From NCBI GenBank assembly GCA_948144175.1, contig CANXME010002418.1, positions 62,001-126,000 of the forward strand: a DNA stretch of 64,000 nt, written 5' to 3'. Origin of the DNA: Closterium sp. NIES-65 (taxonomy: Eukaryota; Streptophyta; Zygnematophyceae; Desmidiales; Closteriaceae). The notes under the pieces are model-generated. The model did no database searches, was not told the origin of the DNA, and worked only from the letters and a program-made list of their open reading frames with translations. The first letter of the stretch is position 1; each line of letters opens with the position of its first letter. Position numbers and translations under genes: made by a program. Positions 11,111 through 23,492 of the stretch are shown here, piece by piece.

Positions 11111-14089
11111 AGTCAAAAGCTACCTCGACAGGCTCGACTGCGTCTACTTGGGACACACCTGAGAGGGCAGGGCCCTAAAGGGGGAGGGGGTCTACCAAAG
11201 GAGGACCTAGCGCAAGGAAGAGCGGCGGCGGGGGGGAGGGGGGCAGTGCGGTAGGGGAAGAGATGGTAGTAAGGAACCGACTCGTCAAACGTGACATCCT
11301 AAGAGGACAGAACATGGCGCGAGGTGGGGTGGTAAAACTGCCAACCAGGCGCATCAGGGGGGAAGCCAAGGAAGACGCAGGGAATAGCACGAGAGGACAG
11401 CTTGTCCGCAGACAAGTCGCGGACGAAAGCTCGAGATCCCCAGACACGGAACGCAGACGCATCGCCAACCTTCCCTGTCCACCGCAGTGTAGGTGTGGTC
11501 TTTGGCATGGAGACCGAGACTAGAGTTTGAGCTGATGCGCAGCGTACTGAACCACGAGCGACCATAGAAAATGGGGAGCAGCCGCATGGATCATGGACGT
11601 ACGAGCGGCGTCCATGACCATGCCAATGCGGTGCTCAGCAATCCCATTTTGCCGCGGAGAGGCCGGAAGCGTGAACGTGTGGCGGATGCCCTCCACACGA
11701 AAGAAGGCTCGCACAAGGGCGGAGGAAAACTCTCCACCTCTGTCGGAGTGTAGACGCAGAACAGGAAGGTCTGAGCCGAAACTCTCGCTGAGCTGGCGAC
11801 GGGTAGCGCGGATCCAATCGATCAGCACCTTAGTGACCTCACCTTTCAGCGCAAGGGGAAGACTGTGGTGTAACGCGAGTTGTCGTCAACCACCAGCAGA
11901 AAGTAGTGCTTTTGACCCTGTCCACGGACGCGGGCTGAGTCCCACACGTCCACGTGAAGAGTCTGCAGGGGAGCCTCCGTCGGAGGGAACTCGAAGGAGT
12001 GAGGAGCGGCGCGCTGCCGCCCCTCGACGCAAGGAACGCAGGTAGGACAAGGACACGAGAGGCCATGCCTTGGAGACGAGGCAGGGAGGGGTGACCAAGG
12101 CGGTGGTGCCAGATAAAGAGAGTCTGGTGAGACAGGAGGCGACACGAGCAGGGGGCAGACTCAGGACCAGACCTGGACGCCGCAGCAAACACCTCACCCG
12201 ACGCAGCTACCTGACCAGACGTAGTAATCGGAGGAGACACGGTAGTCAAGGTGTACAGGCTCGACCCAGGCTGACGGGTGAACGTGGCCAGGTGCTGGCC
12301 CGTCCGAGTACACGAATAGTGGGTCACCCGCTGACCTCTAGGAGTGAACTGGTCAACCCACGCGTTCTGAAGGTCAGCTCCACTCACCAAGTTTGTGGAG
12401 AACGAAAGGAGGTGGAGGCCAGACAGAGAGCCAGACGGGACCGCCGGACTCGACAAAACTGTGGAGGAGTGGGAAAGGACCGAACCCCCAGAGGGGTCAG
12501 CCAGAGAGACTGCAACTGGCCGACTGAGCGGCAAGAGTGTGGTGCAGTCGCGAAAGAAGGAGCGGGAAGCACCCGAGTCAAGGGTGAACGTGTGTAAGGC
12601 CTGAGCCGATGCGTTACCTGAGAGAGCAGACTCACCAGCACATGGAGCAGCAGACTCACTAGCACCTAGAGCAACAGCCTCAATGCTCGAATCGGGCGGA
12701 ACATACAGGTAACAGTTACCTTCAGCACTAATAGTCACAGCATATATAGTAGCAAGAATAGCATCATAATCAAGATCAAAGATCGCAACTCCCGACCTAA
12801 GTAAATCAGCCCAGCGAGTCAGCTCAGTGGCGTCAGGAAACAGTGTACGCCATGCGTCAGTGAGGCGGCCAAAACAGCACTGCGTGGCGTGTGGCCCTCC
12901 GCACGTCTCCCCACTGCGCTCGCCGGTGCGGAGAACGTAAGCACAAGGACTGGCACCCCCAGACCTCCCACGCCCAGCGTACCACTCACGAAGCTGCTGG
13001 GGCGACAGGGTCTCACGAGAGCGCTGCTGCTGTTGGCGCTGGCCACCACCAAGGCCTCCCCTCTGCACAGCACCACCCCGACCAGCACCACTACCGCCAC
13101 CATTGCCGCTGCCGCCTCCCCCAACCCCACTGCCACTACCGTCGCCGCCTCCACCTCCACCGCCGCCACCGAAGCCCCCATTCCCGCCACCACCCCCACC
13201 TCCACCCCCACCCCCTCTCTCGCCTCCACCGCCACCACCGCCACCCCTGCCGTCTCCTCCAGCACCCTTGCCCCCCTTGCTCCTGCCACTGCGGCACCTC
13301 TCACTAGGAGCAGACGCAGCGCCGACCGACTCGGTGCCAACGAGGTCAACAGCAGCGGCAAAGGCAACAGAGGGCAAAAGGGGGACGGGGGAACACCCCT
13401 CAAAGAAAGGGGCATGAGGGTCACCACGAGAGGCTCCTACAACAACTATACTCTTCTCAGCTGCAAGGAGGCGCTCCTCAAGGAGGTCAACGGTGAGCCT
13501 GGTGGGGTAAAGAGAGAGGAAGTGGTCCCTGACCGAGCGAAGGGAGTCGGGGAGCCGGGTGACGAGGTAGTAGAGGGTGATGTACATAGGGGGTGGTTCT
13601 TGGCGCAGAACTCGGGAGGAAGCGCAGCGCGGTAGCGGGTGTCACTTGTGCGGAGGTGCGTAATGACATCAGCGACTGTGGCAAAAGCGGCTAGGTCAGG
13701 AAACAGGTATGGTAGCATGAGGCGGCTAAGGGAAGCAATCGCAGGGGAGGAGTAGCGCGCAACAACAGCGTCGTATAGATTTTTAGCAGTCTTGTACTGC
13801 CTAAAGTGCGCGCGCTCAGTAGACGGCAGGTGACTACGAACAGCAAGACGAGCAGGAGCATCGCGCTTGGTCCACTGCGAGTGAACTACACTGTCAGCAT
13901 CGGCAGCAGGTGCAACAGAGACGTCGGACGTGTGATCGAACCGTGAGACTCCGTCCCTAGAGTCGCACTGCAGAAAAAGCTGCAAATCATCGACCCAGAC
14001 CTCGAAATCAACTGCTTGACCCTCAGCATCGAAGGTGAGGACATTAGGGGTATCCATCATGGTAGGAACAGCAGCAGTAGCGTTAGCAG

Positions 14090-14830
14090 CAGTAGCAGCA
14101 GTAGCAGCGCGGCTCGGCAGGGCGGCACGGCTTGGCAGGGCAGCGTGGCTCGGCAAGGCGGCGCGGGTGTGGCGGTGTGCTTACCAGGAGCGGGGAGGGG
14201 TGGTAGGGCCGCGACTGGTGGGGCAGGGCCGTGGCGCGCCGGCAGGGTAGGGGCCGCGACATGTGGGGCCGCGACACGGCTGTAGGGTAAGGGCCGCGTT
14301 AGGCAGGGCCACTACAAGGCGACAGGGCAGGGGTCGCGACGCGCTGGCCGTGCAAGGGGTCGCGACGAGGCGGCAGGGCAGGGGCCGCGACGAGGCACGG
14401 CAGGGGCCGCGACGAGACGGCAGGACCGGGCCGCGACCGGGCGGCTGCAAGGCAGGGCCGCTTCTCGGCTACTGCAGGGTAGGGCCGCGACAAAGCAGGG
14501 CTGTGGCAGGGTAGGGGAGGGCTGCGACAACGGGGCGGGCGGGCCCCTAAGGGCGCCGACGGCAGGGCGGGCCGCTAAGGGCGGCGACAGCAGGACGGGC
14601 CGCTAAGGGCGGCGACGGCAGGGCAGGCCGCTTTAGGGCGGGGACGGCAGGGCGGGCCGCTAAGGGCGGCGACGGCAGGGTGGGCCACTAAGGGCGGCGG
14701 AATCGGGCGCGACGGGCCGTAGGGGTAAGGGCGTGACGGGCCGCAAGGGCAGGGCCGCCAAGGGCGGCACTAGGGTAGAGCGCGTGACGGCGCAGGCGAG
14801 GCAGGCGCGACACGCGCTCCGGGCAGGGTA
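14090..14830 (-). repeat. GC-rich tandem-repeat leader of Copia-2
   Basis: Between the primer-binding region and gag lies about 740 bp of very GC-rich repeat, built of variants of GGCAGGGCAGGGGCCGCGAC and, further on, GGGCGGCGACGGCAGGGCGG units. No open frame here looks like a gene. It occupies the untranslated leader, as do equivalent but differently built repeats in Copia-3, -4b and -5. Confidence 0.8.
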
Positions 14831-14838
14831 GGAAAAAA

Positions 14839-14899
14839 CAACTTAACACGGTGGGCCCTAATAAAAAACGTTCCCACTAGGGAACCTGCTCTGAAACCA
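14839..14899 (-). other. Copia-2 primer-binding site, hairpin and GGGCCC motif
   Basis: Minus strand from 14899: TGGTTTCAGAGCAGG resembles the usual plant primer site for initiator-Met tRNA (TGGTATCAGAGC). A hairpin GTTCCC-TAGT-GGGAAC follows, then a T-run, then GGGCCCACC at 14850-14858. The same order occurs in Copia-3, Copia-4b and Copia-5. Confidence 0.8.
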
Positions 14900-14956
14900 T
14901 GTCACAAAGTATGAAACAAGAATGACTAGAAACAGGGCAGTACAAGGTTTGTATAG
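14900..14956 (-). repeat. 5' LTR of Copia-2, first piece
   Basis: On the plus strand this 57 bp starts TGTCACAAAGTATGAAACAA and aligns to the start of the LTR at 8027. It breaks off after GTATAG, the last four bases (ATAG, 14953-14956) being the target duplication of Gypsy-MT. The remainder resumes at 29390. Confidence 0.93.
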
Positions 14957-15633
14957 TGTCGCAAGTTTACGAAGCTCGGACGGGAGTGTACATAATGTAT
15001 ATTTGTATAGGTAGTCGAGAGAACATGTACTGAGGATAGGGACCGAGGCTTGGATGATGGCTGGGCAATGTTGGGCTGCCGAGTCAGCAGACAGTCGCAT
15101 GGGGAAGTGGGGAAGGAAGACAACTGGATGGAGTTTTTGCTTTGTGTGAAGTGTGCATGCTTTGTTTCCTTACGGGTTGGATGCCCGAGCCAGCTGGAGT
15201 TACAGGCACGAGCTGGAAGTCAAGCAGTGGGGCGGCTAAGTGGCAGTGGCAAGAGGAGGAGAAGGCTGACCTTTCGCTTCGGTGGGAGGCCATCCCTTTC
15301 GAAGGGAGTGAGCGGTGTAGCAATAGGGGGAGGGTGCAGGATCGGATATAGGGGGTACGGGCACTTTACTCTGTATTGTTTGTATGTTCTGTAAATACTC
15401 ATATGATTGCCTCAGAATCATGTGTGTGTGACCGTCAGGCCATAACAAACCCTGGAGATATGGAGGAAGTGATGTAGGTGGTAGTCGTTACTAGATGTGA
15501 GTAAGCTGAACGAGCTTATCACATACAAACAATCTTCGGCGGTACTAGTATGCGCACGCGAGGAGGGACTAAATACGGCTTAGAAGAAGAAAACAAGAAC
15601 GCGGAGGCAGCGGCAACTAGATGACCTGGAGTG
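14957..15633 (+). other. Gypsy-MT 5' terminal and leader region
   Basis: Starting TGTCGCAAGTTTACGAAG, this 677 bp precedes the gag ATG. It should contain the 5' LTR and primer site, but no matching copy is present at 29185-29385 and I see no standard TGGTATCAGAGC primer site. A candidate LTR end (CCA at about 15442) is only a guess. No gene is visible. Confidence 0.6.
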
Positions 15634-16511
15634 ATGAATCGGGGAACGGACACAGGGGTTGATGAGCCCCGGGAAGATGGTTCACCGAGACAGGACGCAC
15701 AAGGAGCGGATCGACCAGAAGGCGAGGAGAAGGAACCCCAAGGAGCGGCAAGAAAAGATGCGCGATCGGAAGGAAGACCGATGCGTACAGCAGGGGGTGA
15801 TCGTTCGACTGGCTCTTATCAAAGGAGCGTGTCATGGCAAGAGGATGCGTCCGCGCAGCGGTGGAAATATACGCTACTACCGAAAATTGAAGTCCCCGAG
15901 CGTTTTTCAGGCAACACACGGCAAGGTCCGAGGATTAAAAACTACGTGATGCAATTGGATAACCTGCGGGCCCGGTGGGAACGAGATCGAGGAGTTTTTC
16001 AGGGGACTCGCCAACACTCTAACCGGCGAAGTGGAAAGTTTCTATCGCCTCAGCAGGAGAGAATTGCTGGAGTGGACGGCGCGTGCAGCACTAGGAGAAC
16101 GAGATCCGACAACGCGTTTCTTGAGTATGCTAGAAGACCAATTCCCAGCGCAGACGCCAGAGAGGGTAGCAGAATTCAGGGAATTTCGCCGTCGCACGGG
16201 GGAGTCGCTACTGGGATACTACGGCAGGCTGGAGGAACTGGCTGAAGATATGAGCTGTCAAGACATGAGTCGGCTGGTCAGCAAATTCCTGAACGGACTG
16301 CACTATGATCTACAGCGAGACGTGGCAATCCGGGTCTTCGAGATGGGGGCACAAGCTACGCTAAAGGAGGTCTACGAGGTGGTGAAACGGGTGGAAATCG
16401 GTCGTCGGCTGTGTGAGATTGAGACGACTACGGAAAGAGGAAGCGAGCGGAGGAGGCCAGCCTGGGCAGCGACGCCAGCGGAAAGAGAAAAGCCACCACG
16501 TGGGGCAGGAG
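15634..16511 (+). pseudogene. Gypsy-MT gag, 5' part (capsid region)
   Basis: An ATG at 15634 opens a hydrophilic, Arg/Glu/Gly-rich N-terminus, then a retrotransposon gag segment (near 15880, KIEVPERFSG). A frameshift near 15985 moves it to the frame open from 16031, which contains a capsid-like region: WTARAALGE, then EFREFRRRTGESLLGYYGRL. Copia-3 interrupts the gene at 16512-16516. Because Copia-3 plus its duplication is 7308 bp (divisible by three), the frame resumes correctly at 23825 with the zinc knuckles. The product would bind and package the element's RNA. Confidence 0.85.
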
Positions 16512-16516
16512 ATGAA

Positions 16517-16644
16517 TGTCAGGCTTATATGACATAGCCTATGTAGGCTATAGTGGGAAAGCACATATGGGGTACAACACATTTCTAGGGTTTGTACTTG
16601 TACCCAACTCTCCCTTAGTCATTCTCGTTCTTCGTTTCTTATCA
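16517..16644 (+). repeat. 5' LTR of Copia-3 (128 bp)
   Basis: Bounded on the left by the target ATGAA and on the right by TGGTATCGAGCAGG. It is the same length as the 3' copy at 23692, with about seven substitutions. Confidence 0.95.
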
Positions 16645-16690
16645 TGGTATCGAGCAGGTTCCCTAGTGGGAACGCTTCCTAGGGCCCACC
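16645..16690 (+). other. Copia-3 primer-binding site, hairpin and GGGCCC motif
   Basis: TGGTATCGAGCAGG begins right at the LTR end and resembles the complement of the initiator-Met tRNA 3' end. A perfect GTTCCC-TAGT-GGGAAC hairpin follows, then GGGCCCACC at 16682-16690. The layout is shared with Copia-2, -4b and -5. Confidence 0.8.
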
Positions 16691-16699
16691 ACGATTTTT

Positions 16700-17330
16700 A
16701 TTTTTCCTGCCCGGAGCGCGCTTCGCTCCTGCCCGAGTCGCGCCCCGTGTGCCCTCCCTACCGTCGCGCCCTCTCACGGCCCCTTCGCGTCGCCCTTAGC
16801 GGCCCCTCTAACGGCCCCTAACGGCCCCTTACGGCCCCTCGCGCCACCCGTCGGCCCCTAGCGCCACCCTTACGGCCCCTTAAGGCCCCTCGCGCCAGCC
16901 GTCGGCCCCTTGCGCCGCCCTTAACGGCCCCTTACGGCCCCTCGCGCGGCCCCTTCCGCCCCCTCGCGGCGGCCTTACAGCCCCTTACGGCCCCTTGCGC
17001 TGCCCTTCGTGGCCCCTCGCGGCCTCTTTACGGCCCGTCGCCGCCCTCCGCGGCACCTCGTGCCGCCCTTCACGGCCCCTTCGCCACCCTTCGCGGCCTC
17101 TTGCGGCCCTGTCGCCACCCTTCGCGGCCCGCCGTCGCCGCCCCTGCAGCAGCAGCCGCCGCAGTCCCTACAACAGCAGCCGCCGGCGTCCCTGCAGCAG
17201 CAGCCGCCGCCATCCCTGCAGCACCAGCTGCCACCGTCCCTGCAGCAGCAGCCGCCGCCGTCCCTGCAGCAGCAGCTGCCGCCATCCCTGCAGCGGAAGC
17301 TGCGGCTGCCGCAGCCGTGACCAACAGCAA
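16700..17330 (+). repeat. GC-rich tandem-repeat leader of Copia-3
   Basis: The first part is built of short CGGCCCCTTA / CGCGCCACCC units. The second (about 17140-17310) uses units of roughly 27 bases containing CCCTGCAGCAGCAGCCGCCG. It ends before the gag ATG at 17536. Apparent long reading frames on both strands here are products of the repeat, not genes. Confidence 0.8.
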
Positions 17331-17535
17331 CCGCCGCCACTGCTGACTGCAGCCGCCGGTGCGCTTCGGCCCTACCGGCGTGCCTCAGCCCTTCCTGCGC
17401 GCCTCAGCCCGTCCCTGCCGGTCCGCCTCGGCCCTGCCCCACCACTTGCGGCTCTCTGCCCTGGTACGAGTGTCGCTGCACTGCGCTATCAGTGCTGCCA
17501 CTACTGCTCCTACTGCCATTGCTGCCACTGCTGCC

Positions 17536-20500
17536 ATGGCTACCCCCAATGTCCTTACCTTTAATGCTAGGGCCGTGCTGTTGACTTTGAGGTCTGGGTC
17601 GATGACCTCCAGCTGTTCCTACAGTGCGATAGGGCAGACGGACTCTCTCTGTTCGATCTCACCTCTGGTGTCTCTCCTGCCCCACCTGCTAGTGCTGACA
17701 GCACTGTTCGCTCGCAGTGGGCCACACGCGATGCTGCTGCTCGCCTTGCTGTGCGTCGCCACTTACCAACCACTGAGCGTGCACACTTTAGCCATTACAA
17801 GAGTGCTAAGACCTTGTAAGACGCTGTAGTTGCACGCTACTCCTCCCCTGCCACTGCTGCGCTTAGCCGCCTCATGCTGCCGTACCTGTTCCCTGACCTT
17901 GCTGCCTTTCCCACAATCGCTGACCTCATTACTCACCTTCGCACTAGTGACATTCGCTACCGCACTGCACTTCCTGCAGAGTTCTATGCCAAGAACCCCC
18001 CCCCCCCATATACATCACCCTCTACTACATAGTCACCCGCCTCCCTGACTCCCTTCGCTTAGTCAGGGACCACTTCCTCTCAGTTTGCCCCACCACACTC
18101 ACCGTTGACCTCCTCGAGGAGCGTCTCCTAGCAGCACAGAAGAGCATAGTCGCTGTAGGAGCCTCTCGTGGTGACCCTCGCACCCCCGTCTTTGAGGGGT
18201 GTTCCCCCTCCCCCCTCTTGCCGTCTGTTGCTTCTGCTGCTGCGGCCGACCTCGTTGGTTTCGAGTCGGTCAGCGCTGCATCTGCCCCTAGCGAGAGACA
18301 CCGCACCGGCAAGGGCAAGGGGGCAAGGGCGCTGGGGGGGCTGGCGGGGGCGGTGGAGGTGGTGGTGGAGGGAGTGGAGGGGGTGGGGGTGATGGTGGGA
18401 GTGGTGGCGGGGGTGGAGGTGTTGGTGCCAGCAGTGGAGGCGATGGAGGCGGCGGCGGTGGCGGAGGGAGCGGAGGCGGCGGAGGTGGTGGAGGCGGCGG
18501 AGGTGGCGGAGGTGGCGGACGCGGCGGCGGCGGCGGCGGCGGCGGCGGTGGAGCTGTTCGTGGCTCTGCGCAGAGGAGTGGCTCCGGTAGTGGTCCGCGC
18601 CAGCAGCAGCAGCGCAGTCATGAGACCCTGTCCCCTAAGCTGCTTCGTGAGTGGTACGCTGCGCGTCAGCGCAGTGGGGGTACTGGTCCCTGCACCTACG
18701 TCCTCCATACCGGCGACCGCGCTGGTGAGCAGTGCGGGGGCCCGCACTCCACCCAGCGCACCTTCGGAAGCTTGACAAACGCGTGGCGTCACCAGTCCCC
18801 CGAGGCCTCTCAGATCCCTCGCTGAGGAGAGCTGTCTAGGGTGGGGGTTGCTATCTTTGATCTTGATTATGATGCTATTCTTGCTGCCATGTATGCTGTG
18901 TCTGATAGTGTTGAGGGTGACCGTTACCTGTGTGTTCCACCTGACCCGGGCATTGAGACTGCTGCTCTAGGTGCTGGTGAGGCTGCTGCTCTAGGTGCTA
19001 GTGCGTCTGCTGCCCCAGGTGCTGGTGAGTTTGCTCTCTCAAGTACTACGTCCACTCAGGCCTTACACACCTTCACCCTTGACTCGGGTGCTTCCCGCTC
19101 CTTCTTTCGAGACTGCACCACGCTTACGCCGCTCAGTCGGCCGATTGCAGTCTCCCTAGCGGACCCCTCTGGGGGTCCTGTCCTTGCTAGCTTCTCCACT
19201 GTCTTACCGTGCCCGGCAGCCCCCTCTTGCACCCTGTCCCGTCTCTACCTCCCCTCGTTCTCTACGAACTTGGTGAGTGGAGCAGACCTACAGGATAGGG
19301 GGGTTGACCAGTTCACTCCTGCGAGTCAACGTGTGACCCACTGCACGTCTGCTCAGACAGGCAGACACTTTGCCACGTTTACCCGTCGGCTGGGGTCGAG
19401 CCTGTACACTCTTACTACTGAGTCTCCTCCGGCTGCTGAGTCTAGTCAGGTAGCTGCGTCGAGTCAGGTGTTTGCTGCATCGTCCAGGTCTAGTCCTGAG
19501 TCTGCTCCGTGCTCGTGTCGTCTCCTGTCTCACCAGACTCTCCTTTGGCACCAGTGCCTTGGTCACCCCTCCCTGTCTCGTCACACCAGACTCTCCTTGT
19601 CTCTGGTCTTCCCCAGTCTCTCCCTCCCCTACCTCCGGGGCCTGCCCCTGCTTGCGTCCCCTGCGTCAAGGGGCGCCAGCGCGCCGCCCCTCACTCCTCA
19701 GAGTTTCCTCCGACAGAGGCTCCGTTGCAGACTCTTCACATGGACGTATGGGGCCCCGCCTGCGTCCATAGCCAAGGGCAGGAGTGTTACTTCCTGTTGG
19801 TGGTTGACGATTTCTCGCGTTACACCACAGTCTTCCCCTTGCGCAGCAAGGGCGTCGTCACTGAGGTGTTGATCGACTGGATCCGCGCAGCTCGTCTCCA
19901 GCTCAGAGAGAGTTTCGGCTCGGACTTTCCTGTTCTGCGTCTGCACTCTGACAGAGGCGGGGAGTTTTCCTCTGCCCGTCTGGGAGCCTTCTGTCGAGCA
20001 CAGGACATCCGCCAGACCTTCACGCTTCCGGCCTCTCCACAGCAAAATGGGATTGCTGAGCGCCGCAATGGCATGGTCATGAATGTCGCTCGTACGTCCA
20101 TGATCCATGCGGCTGCGCCCCATTTTCTGTGGTCGTTTGCGGTTCAGTACGCAGCGCATCAGCTCAACCTTCATCCCCGGGTCTCCTTGCCAGAGACTTC
20201 CCCCACCCTGCAGTGGACGGGGAAGGTTGGCGATGCATCTGCGTTTCGAATCTGGGGATCTCGGGCGTTTGTCCACGACTTGTCTGCGGACAAGCTGTCC
20301 CCTCGTGCTGTTCCCTGCGTCTTCCTTGGCTTCCCCCATGACGCGCCTGGTTGGCAGTTTTACCACCCCACCTCGCGCCGTGTTCTGTCCTCCCAGGACG
20401 TCACCTTTGACGAGTCGGTGCCTTACTACCGTCTCTTCCCCTACCGCGCTCCGCCCCTTCCCCCGTCGCCGCTCTTCCTTGCGCCGGGTCCTCCCCCGAT

Positions 20501-23492
20501 AGACCCCCTCCCCCCTAAGGATCCTTCCCCGTCAAATGTGTCCCAGGTAGACGCAGTCAAGCCTGTCAAGGTAGCAGTTGACTCTGGTGCTGCTAGAGAT
20601 GTAGAGCCTGCGGGTGCCGGGTTTTCAGGTACTGAGCCTAGGGGTGCGCAGCCTGGGGGTGCTGAGTCCAGGGGTGCAGAGCCTAGGGGTGCTGAGCTTA
20701 GGGGTGCTGAGTCTGGAGGTACTGAGCCTAGGGGTGCTGAGTCCGGAGGTGCTGAGCGTGCGGGTGCTGGGCATGGGGGTGCGGAGCCTGGGGGTGCTGG
20801 GTCTGCTGGTGTGGCCTCTCACGGTACTTCGTCGAGGCGGGAGCCACTCTCTCCGCAGGAGTTACGCAGGTGGTTTGCCCGCCACTGGAGCCGTGCTGCT
20901 GGAGCTAGAGGTACTACTGTTGCTGCTAGTTCCGGAGGTGCTCGTACTGGCGGTACTGGAGCTGCTAGGACAGGGGGTGCTGCTGGGGCTGCTGGAGTTG
21001 GTCCTCCTGAGAGATACTGCTGGAGCTGCTAGCAGTACTGGAGCTGCCGGTCCTGCTTGAGTTAGTGCAGCTGGAGCTGCTAGAGCTGGAGCTGCTCGGG
21101 GTGTTGGCGCTGTTGGTTCTGCTGGCGCTGGTGCGTCTGAGGGTGCTGGAGCTGGCGCTGTTGGAGCTGGAGGTGCTGCTGGCGCTAGTGCTGCCGCTAG
21201 GGGTTCTCGTGCTGTCCTTACTGGTTCAGGAGGCGCTGCGCGGCCGAGGTCGTACTTCGTTCCGCTCCTTGAGCTGGTTCTTGGTCTCCCGCCCTCTACT
21301 GGTTATGCTCATCCCTTAGAGTGTCCACAGCCTGTCCAGTCGCGGTCACAGTTACAGCCCGCCTCCCCCCTTCCTTCTCCTTCTCCCTACACTGGTCCTA
21401 TTGGAGGTCTAGCTGAGCGTCGTGAGCCTGCGTCTCGTCCTACGTCGCCTGTTCATGCTGCTCGCACTAGTGGTCATGCTTCGCGTCCGCGTCCTCCTGC
21501 CGTCCCGAGCACACACCAGATGGCACTGCGTCCTTCCACTGCTCCTCTGCGTGTCCGGTTGCCATCTCCTCCAGAGTCCTCTCTTCCTATTCTTGCTGAC
21601 CCGGAGTTTTACTCGCTTCGTGCTGCCAGTCCTACTGTCACGCGTCTCCTGGCTACTGTTGTCACTGACCCTTCCTTTGAGTCCACTGCTGCGTCTGCCC
21701 TAGCTGCTGAGCTTGTCGACTTTGCTGCTCGCTATCGTCTAGACTACCCTGCTAGTCTTATTGCTGAGTCTAAGTCTGTCTGTCCTCCGTCCGTCGGGGG
21801 TGAGTGTGCTCTTAGCACGGACGTCCTTGAGGACAGGGAGGAGGAGTTCCATTGTTTTGCTGCTGCTTTGCCTCATCTCGTGTCCACGATGATTGCCCCT
21901 GAGGGAGACGCGGATACAACAGACATCCCGACTCTTCGATCGTACACTGAGGCGATCGAGGGTCCCTTTTCCTCACAGTGGTAGTCAGCCTTGGACGCAG
22001 AGATGGCTTCCTGGAAGTCCACAGGCACCTACGTCGACGAGGTTCCCCCACCTGGGGCGAACATCGTCAGTGGCATGTAGATTTTCAGGGTGAAGCGGCC
22101 GCCGGGCTCTCCGCATACTTCAAGGCGCGTTATGTGGCTCGAGGCTTCAGTCAGCGGCAGGGAGTTGATTACTTTCAGACCTTCTCTCCCACCCCAAAGA
22201 TGACCACTCTGCGGGTGCTGCTGCACATAGCCGCTCAGCCTGACTACGAGCTTCACTCTCTTGACTTTAGCACAGCTTTCCTGCAGGGCAGCATGCACGA
22301 GGAGATCTGGCTGCGCCGCCCACTTGGCTTCACTTGGTTATTTCCTCCAGGTACCGAGTGGAGCCTCCGGCGGCCAGTCTACGGTCACCGCCAGGCGCCC
22401 CGTGAGTGGCACGACACACTGAGGACTACACTTGCGGCTCTTGGGTTTGCTCCTTTTACTGCCGACGCGTCGCTGTTTCTGCGCACCGACACCTCTTTGC
22501 CGCTGTTCTACATCCTCATGTACGTCGACGACTTGGTCTTTGCCACTGTTGACACTGCTGGACTCACCCACGTGAAGTCCGAGCTGCAGAAGAGACACAC
22601 GTGCACAGACGTGGGTGAATTGCGTAGCTAGCTTGGCTTGCAGATCACCCGGGACAGAGCACAGCGCACCATTAACCTGACTCAGTCACACATGGTGCAG
22701 CAGGTCCTTCTGCGCTTCGACTTCACGTACTCCTCGCCTCAGGCCACTCCTCTGTCTATTCACTATTCCCTCTCAGCTCTGCCTTCGGATGAGTCCGTAG
22801 AGCTGAGTGGCCCGTACCCAGAGCTTGTTGGCTGCCTCATGTACCTGATGACCTGCACACAACCTGACCTTGCATACCGTCTTAGCATCTTGGCACGCTA
22901 TGTTGCTCCTGGGAGACACCGACCAGAGCACATGGCTGCAGCGAAGAGGGTGTTGCACTACTTGTGTAGTACGTCGGGCATGGGGCTAGCGCTTGGAGGG
23001 CAACGTCGAGTGGTCCTCACAGGTCACGCAGACGCTTCTTGGGCTGATGACCAGGCTACGCAGCGGTCGTCACAGGGTTACACCTTCAGCCTTGGCTCCG
23101 GCTCTGATTCGTGGCGGTCTACCCGCTCGTCTTCTGTTCTCACCTCCAGCTGTGAGGTTGATATCTACGCGGGGGCCATGGCTGCACAGGAGCTACGTTG
23201 GCTCACCTACCTGCTGACTGACCTAGGAGAGCCGCCTTGTTCTCCTTCAGTTCTGTACGTAGACAACAAGGCCATGCTGGCCTTGTGTCGGGAGCAGAGA
23301 ACGAAGCACATTGCTCTTTACTACTTCCTTGCTCGTGAGCTGCAGCAGCGTGGTCAGCTACGCCTTGCTTACGTGGCCTCTGAGGCCAACACTGCTGATA
23401 TCTTTACCAAGGCACTTCCGCCTTGTGATCATCAGCACTTTTGTACGATGCGAGGTCTTGTGCCTACTTTGCCTCACTTGCTCACTTCTTGA
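17536..23492 (+). pseudogene. Copia-3 gag-pol polyprotein, heavily decayed
   Basis: Gag starts at ATG 17536 (MATPNVLTF), loses frame within about 40 bases, and meets a TAA at 17818. A run of 12 C near 18000 replaces the 10 C of Copia-5, another frame break. A poly-glycine tract spans 18330-18560. The protease motif DSGAS is at 19081, and integrase Asp, Asp, Glu are at 19743, 19950 and 20058 with the D(35)E spacing intact. The Glu/Pro/Gly linker is at 20620-20810. Stops occur at 21982, 22078 and 22629 around RT, whose YVDD (about 22521) is intact. RNase H runs to 23492 with a small deletion near 23300. It supplies no functional enzyme now. Confidence 0.9.
20620..20815 (+). repeat. Integrase-RT linker minisatellite (Copia-3)
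   Basis: Units of 15 bases such as GGTGCTGAGCCTAGG repeat in tandem and encode Gly-Ala-Glu-(Pro/Ser)-(Arg/Gly). Same place and unit as in Copia-1. Confidence 0.8.

Larger units (their letters stand above)
8362..14057 (-). pseudogene. Copia-2 gag-pol polyprotein, many disruptions
   Basis: Translation would start at the ATG at 14055-14057, the same start region as in Copia-3 and Copia-5. A capsid-like gag domain comes first. One base is missing in a C-rich run near 13590, so gag and the rest are out of frame. The second frame (13587 to 11839) covers the Gly-rich region, the zinc-binding motif, the DSGAS protease motif and the integrase start. Integrase continues in other frames to about 11300, then the linker and RT. 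A TAG replaces the tyrosine codon of the YVDD box (complement of 9343-9345), so RT is inactive. RNase H runs from about 8850 to the stop at 8362. A 429 bp in-frame duplication lies just before RT. Confidence 0.9.

Noticed and set aside
14500..14770. Regular GC-rich repeats that could suggest a CRISPR array
   Set aside because: Units are contiguous and degenerate, with no unique spacers and no cas genes. They lie in the leader of a retrotransposon in eukaryotic DNA.
16997..17564. Ser/Pro/Arg-rich frames in the Copia-3 leader, upstream of gag
   Set aside because: Frames on both strands follow the repeat unit. The real gag start is ATG 17536, conserved in sister copies.
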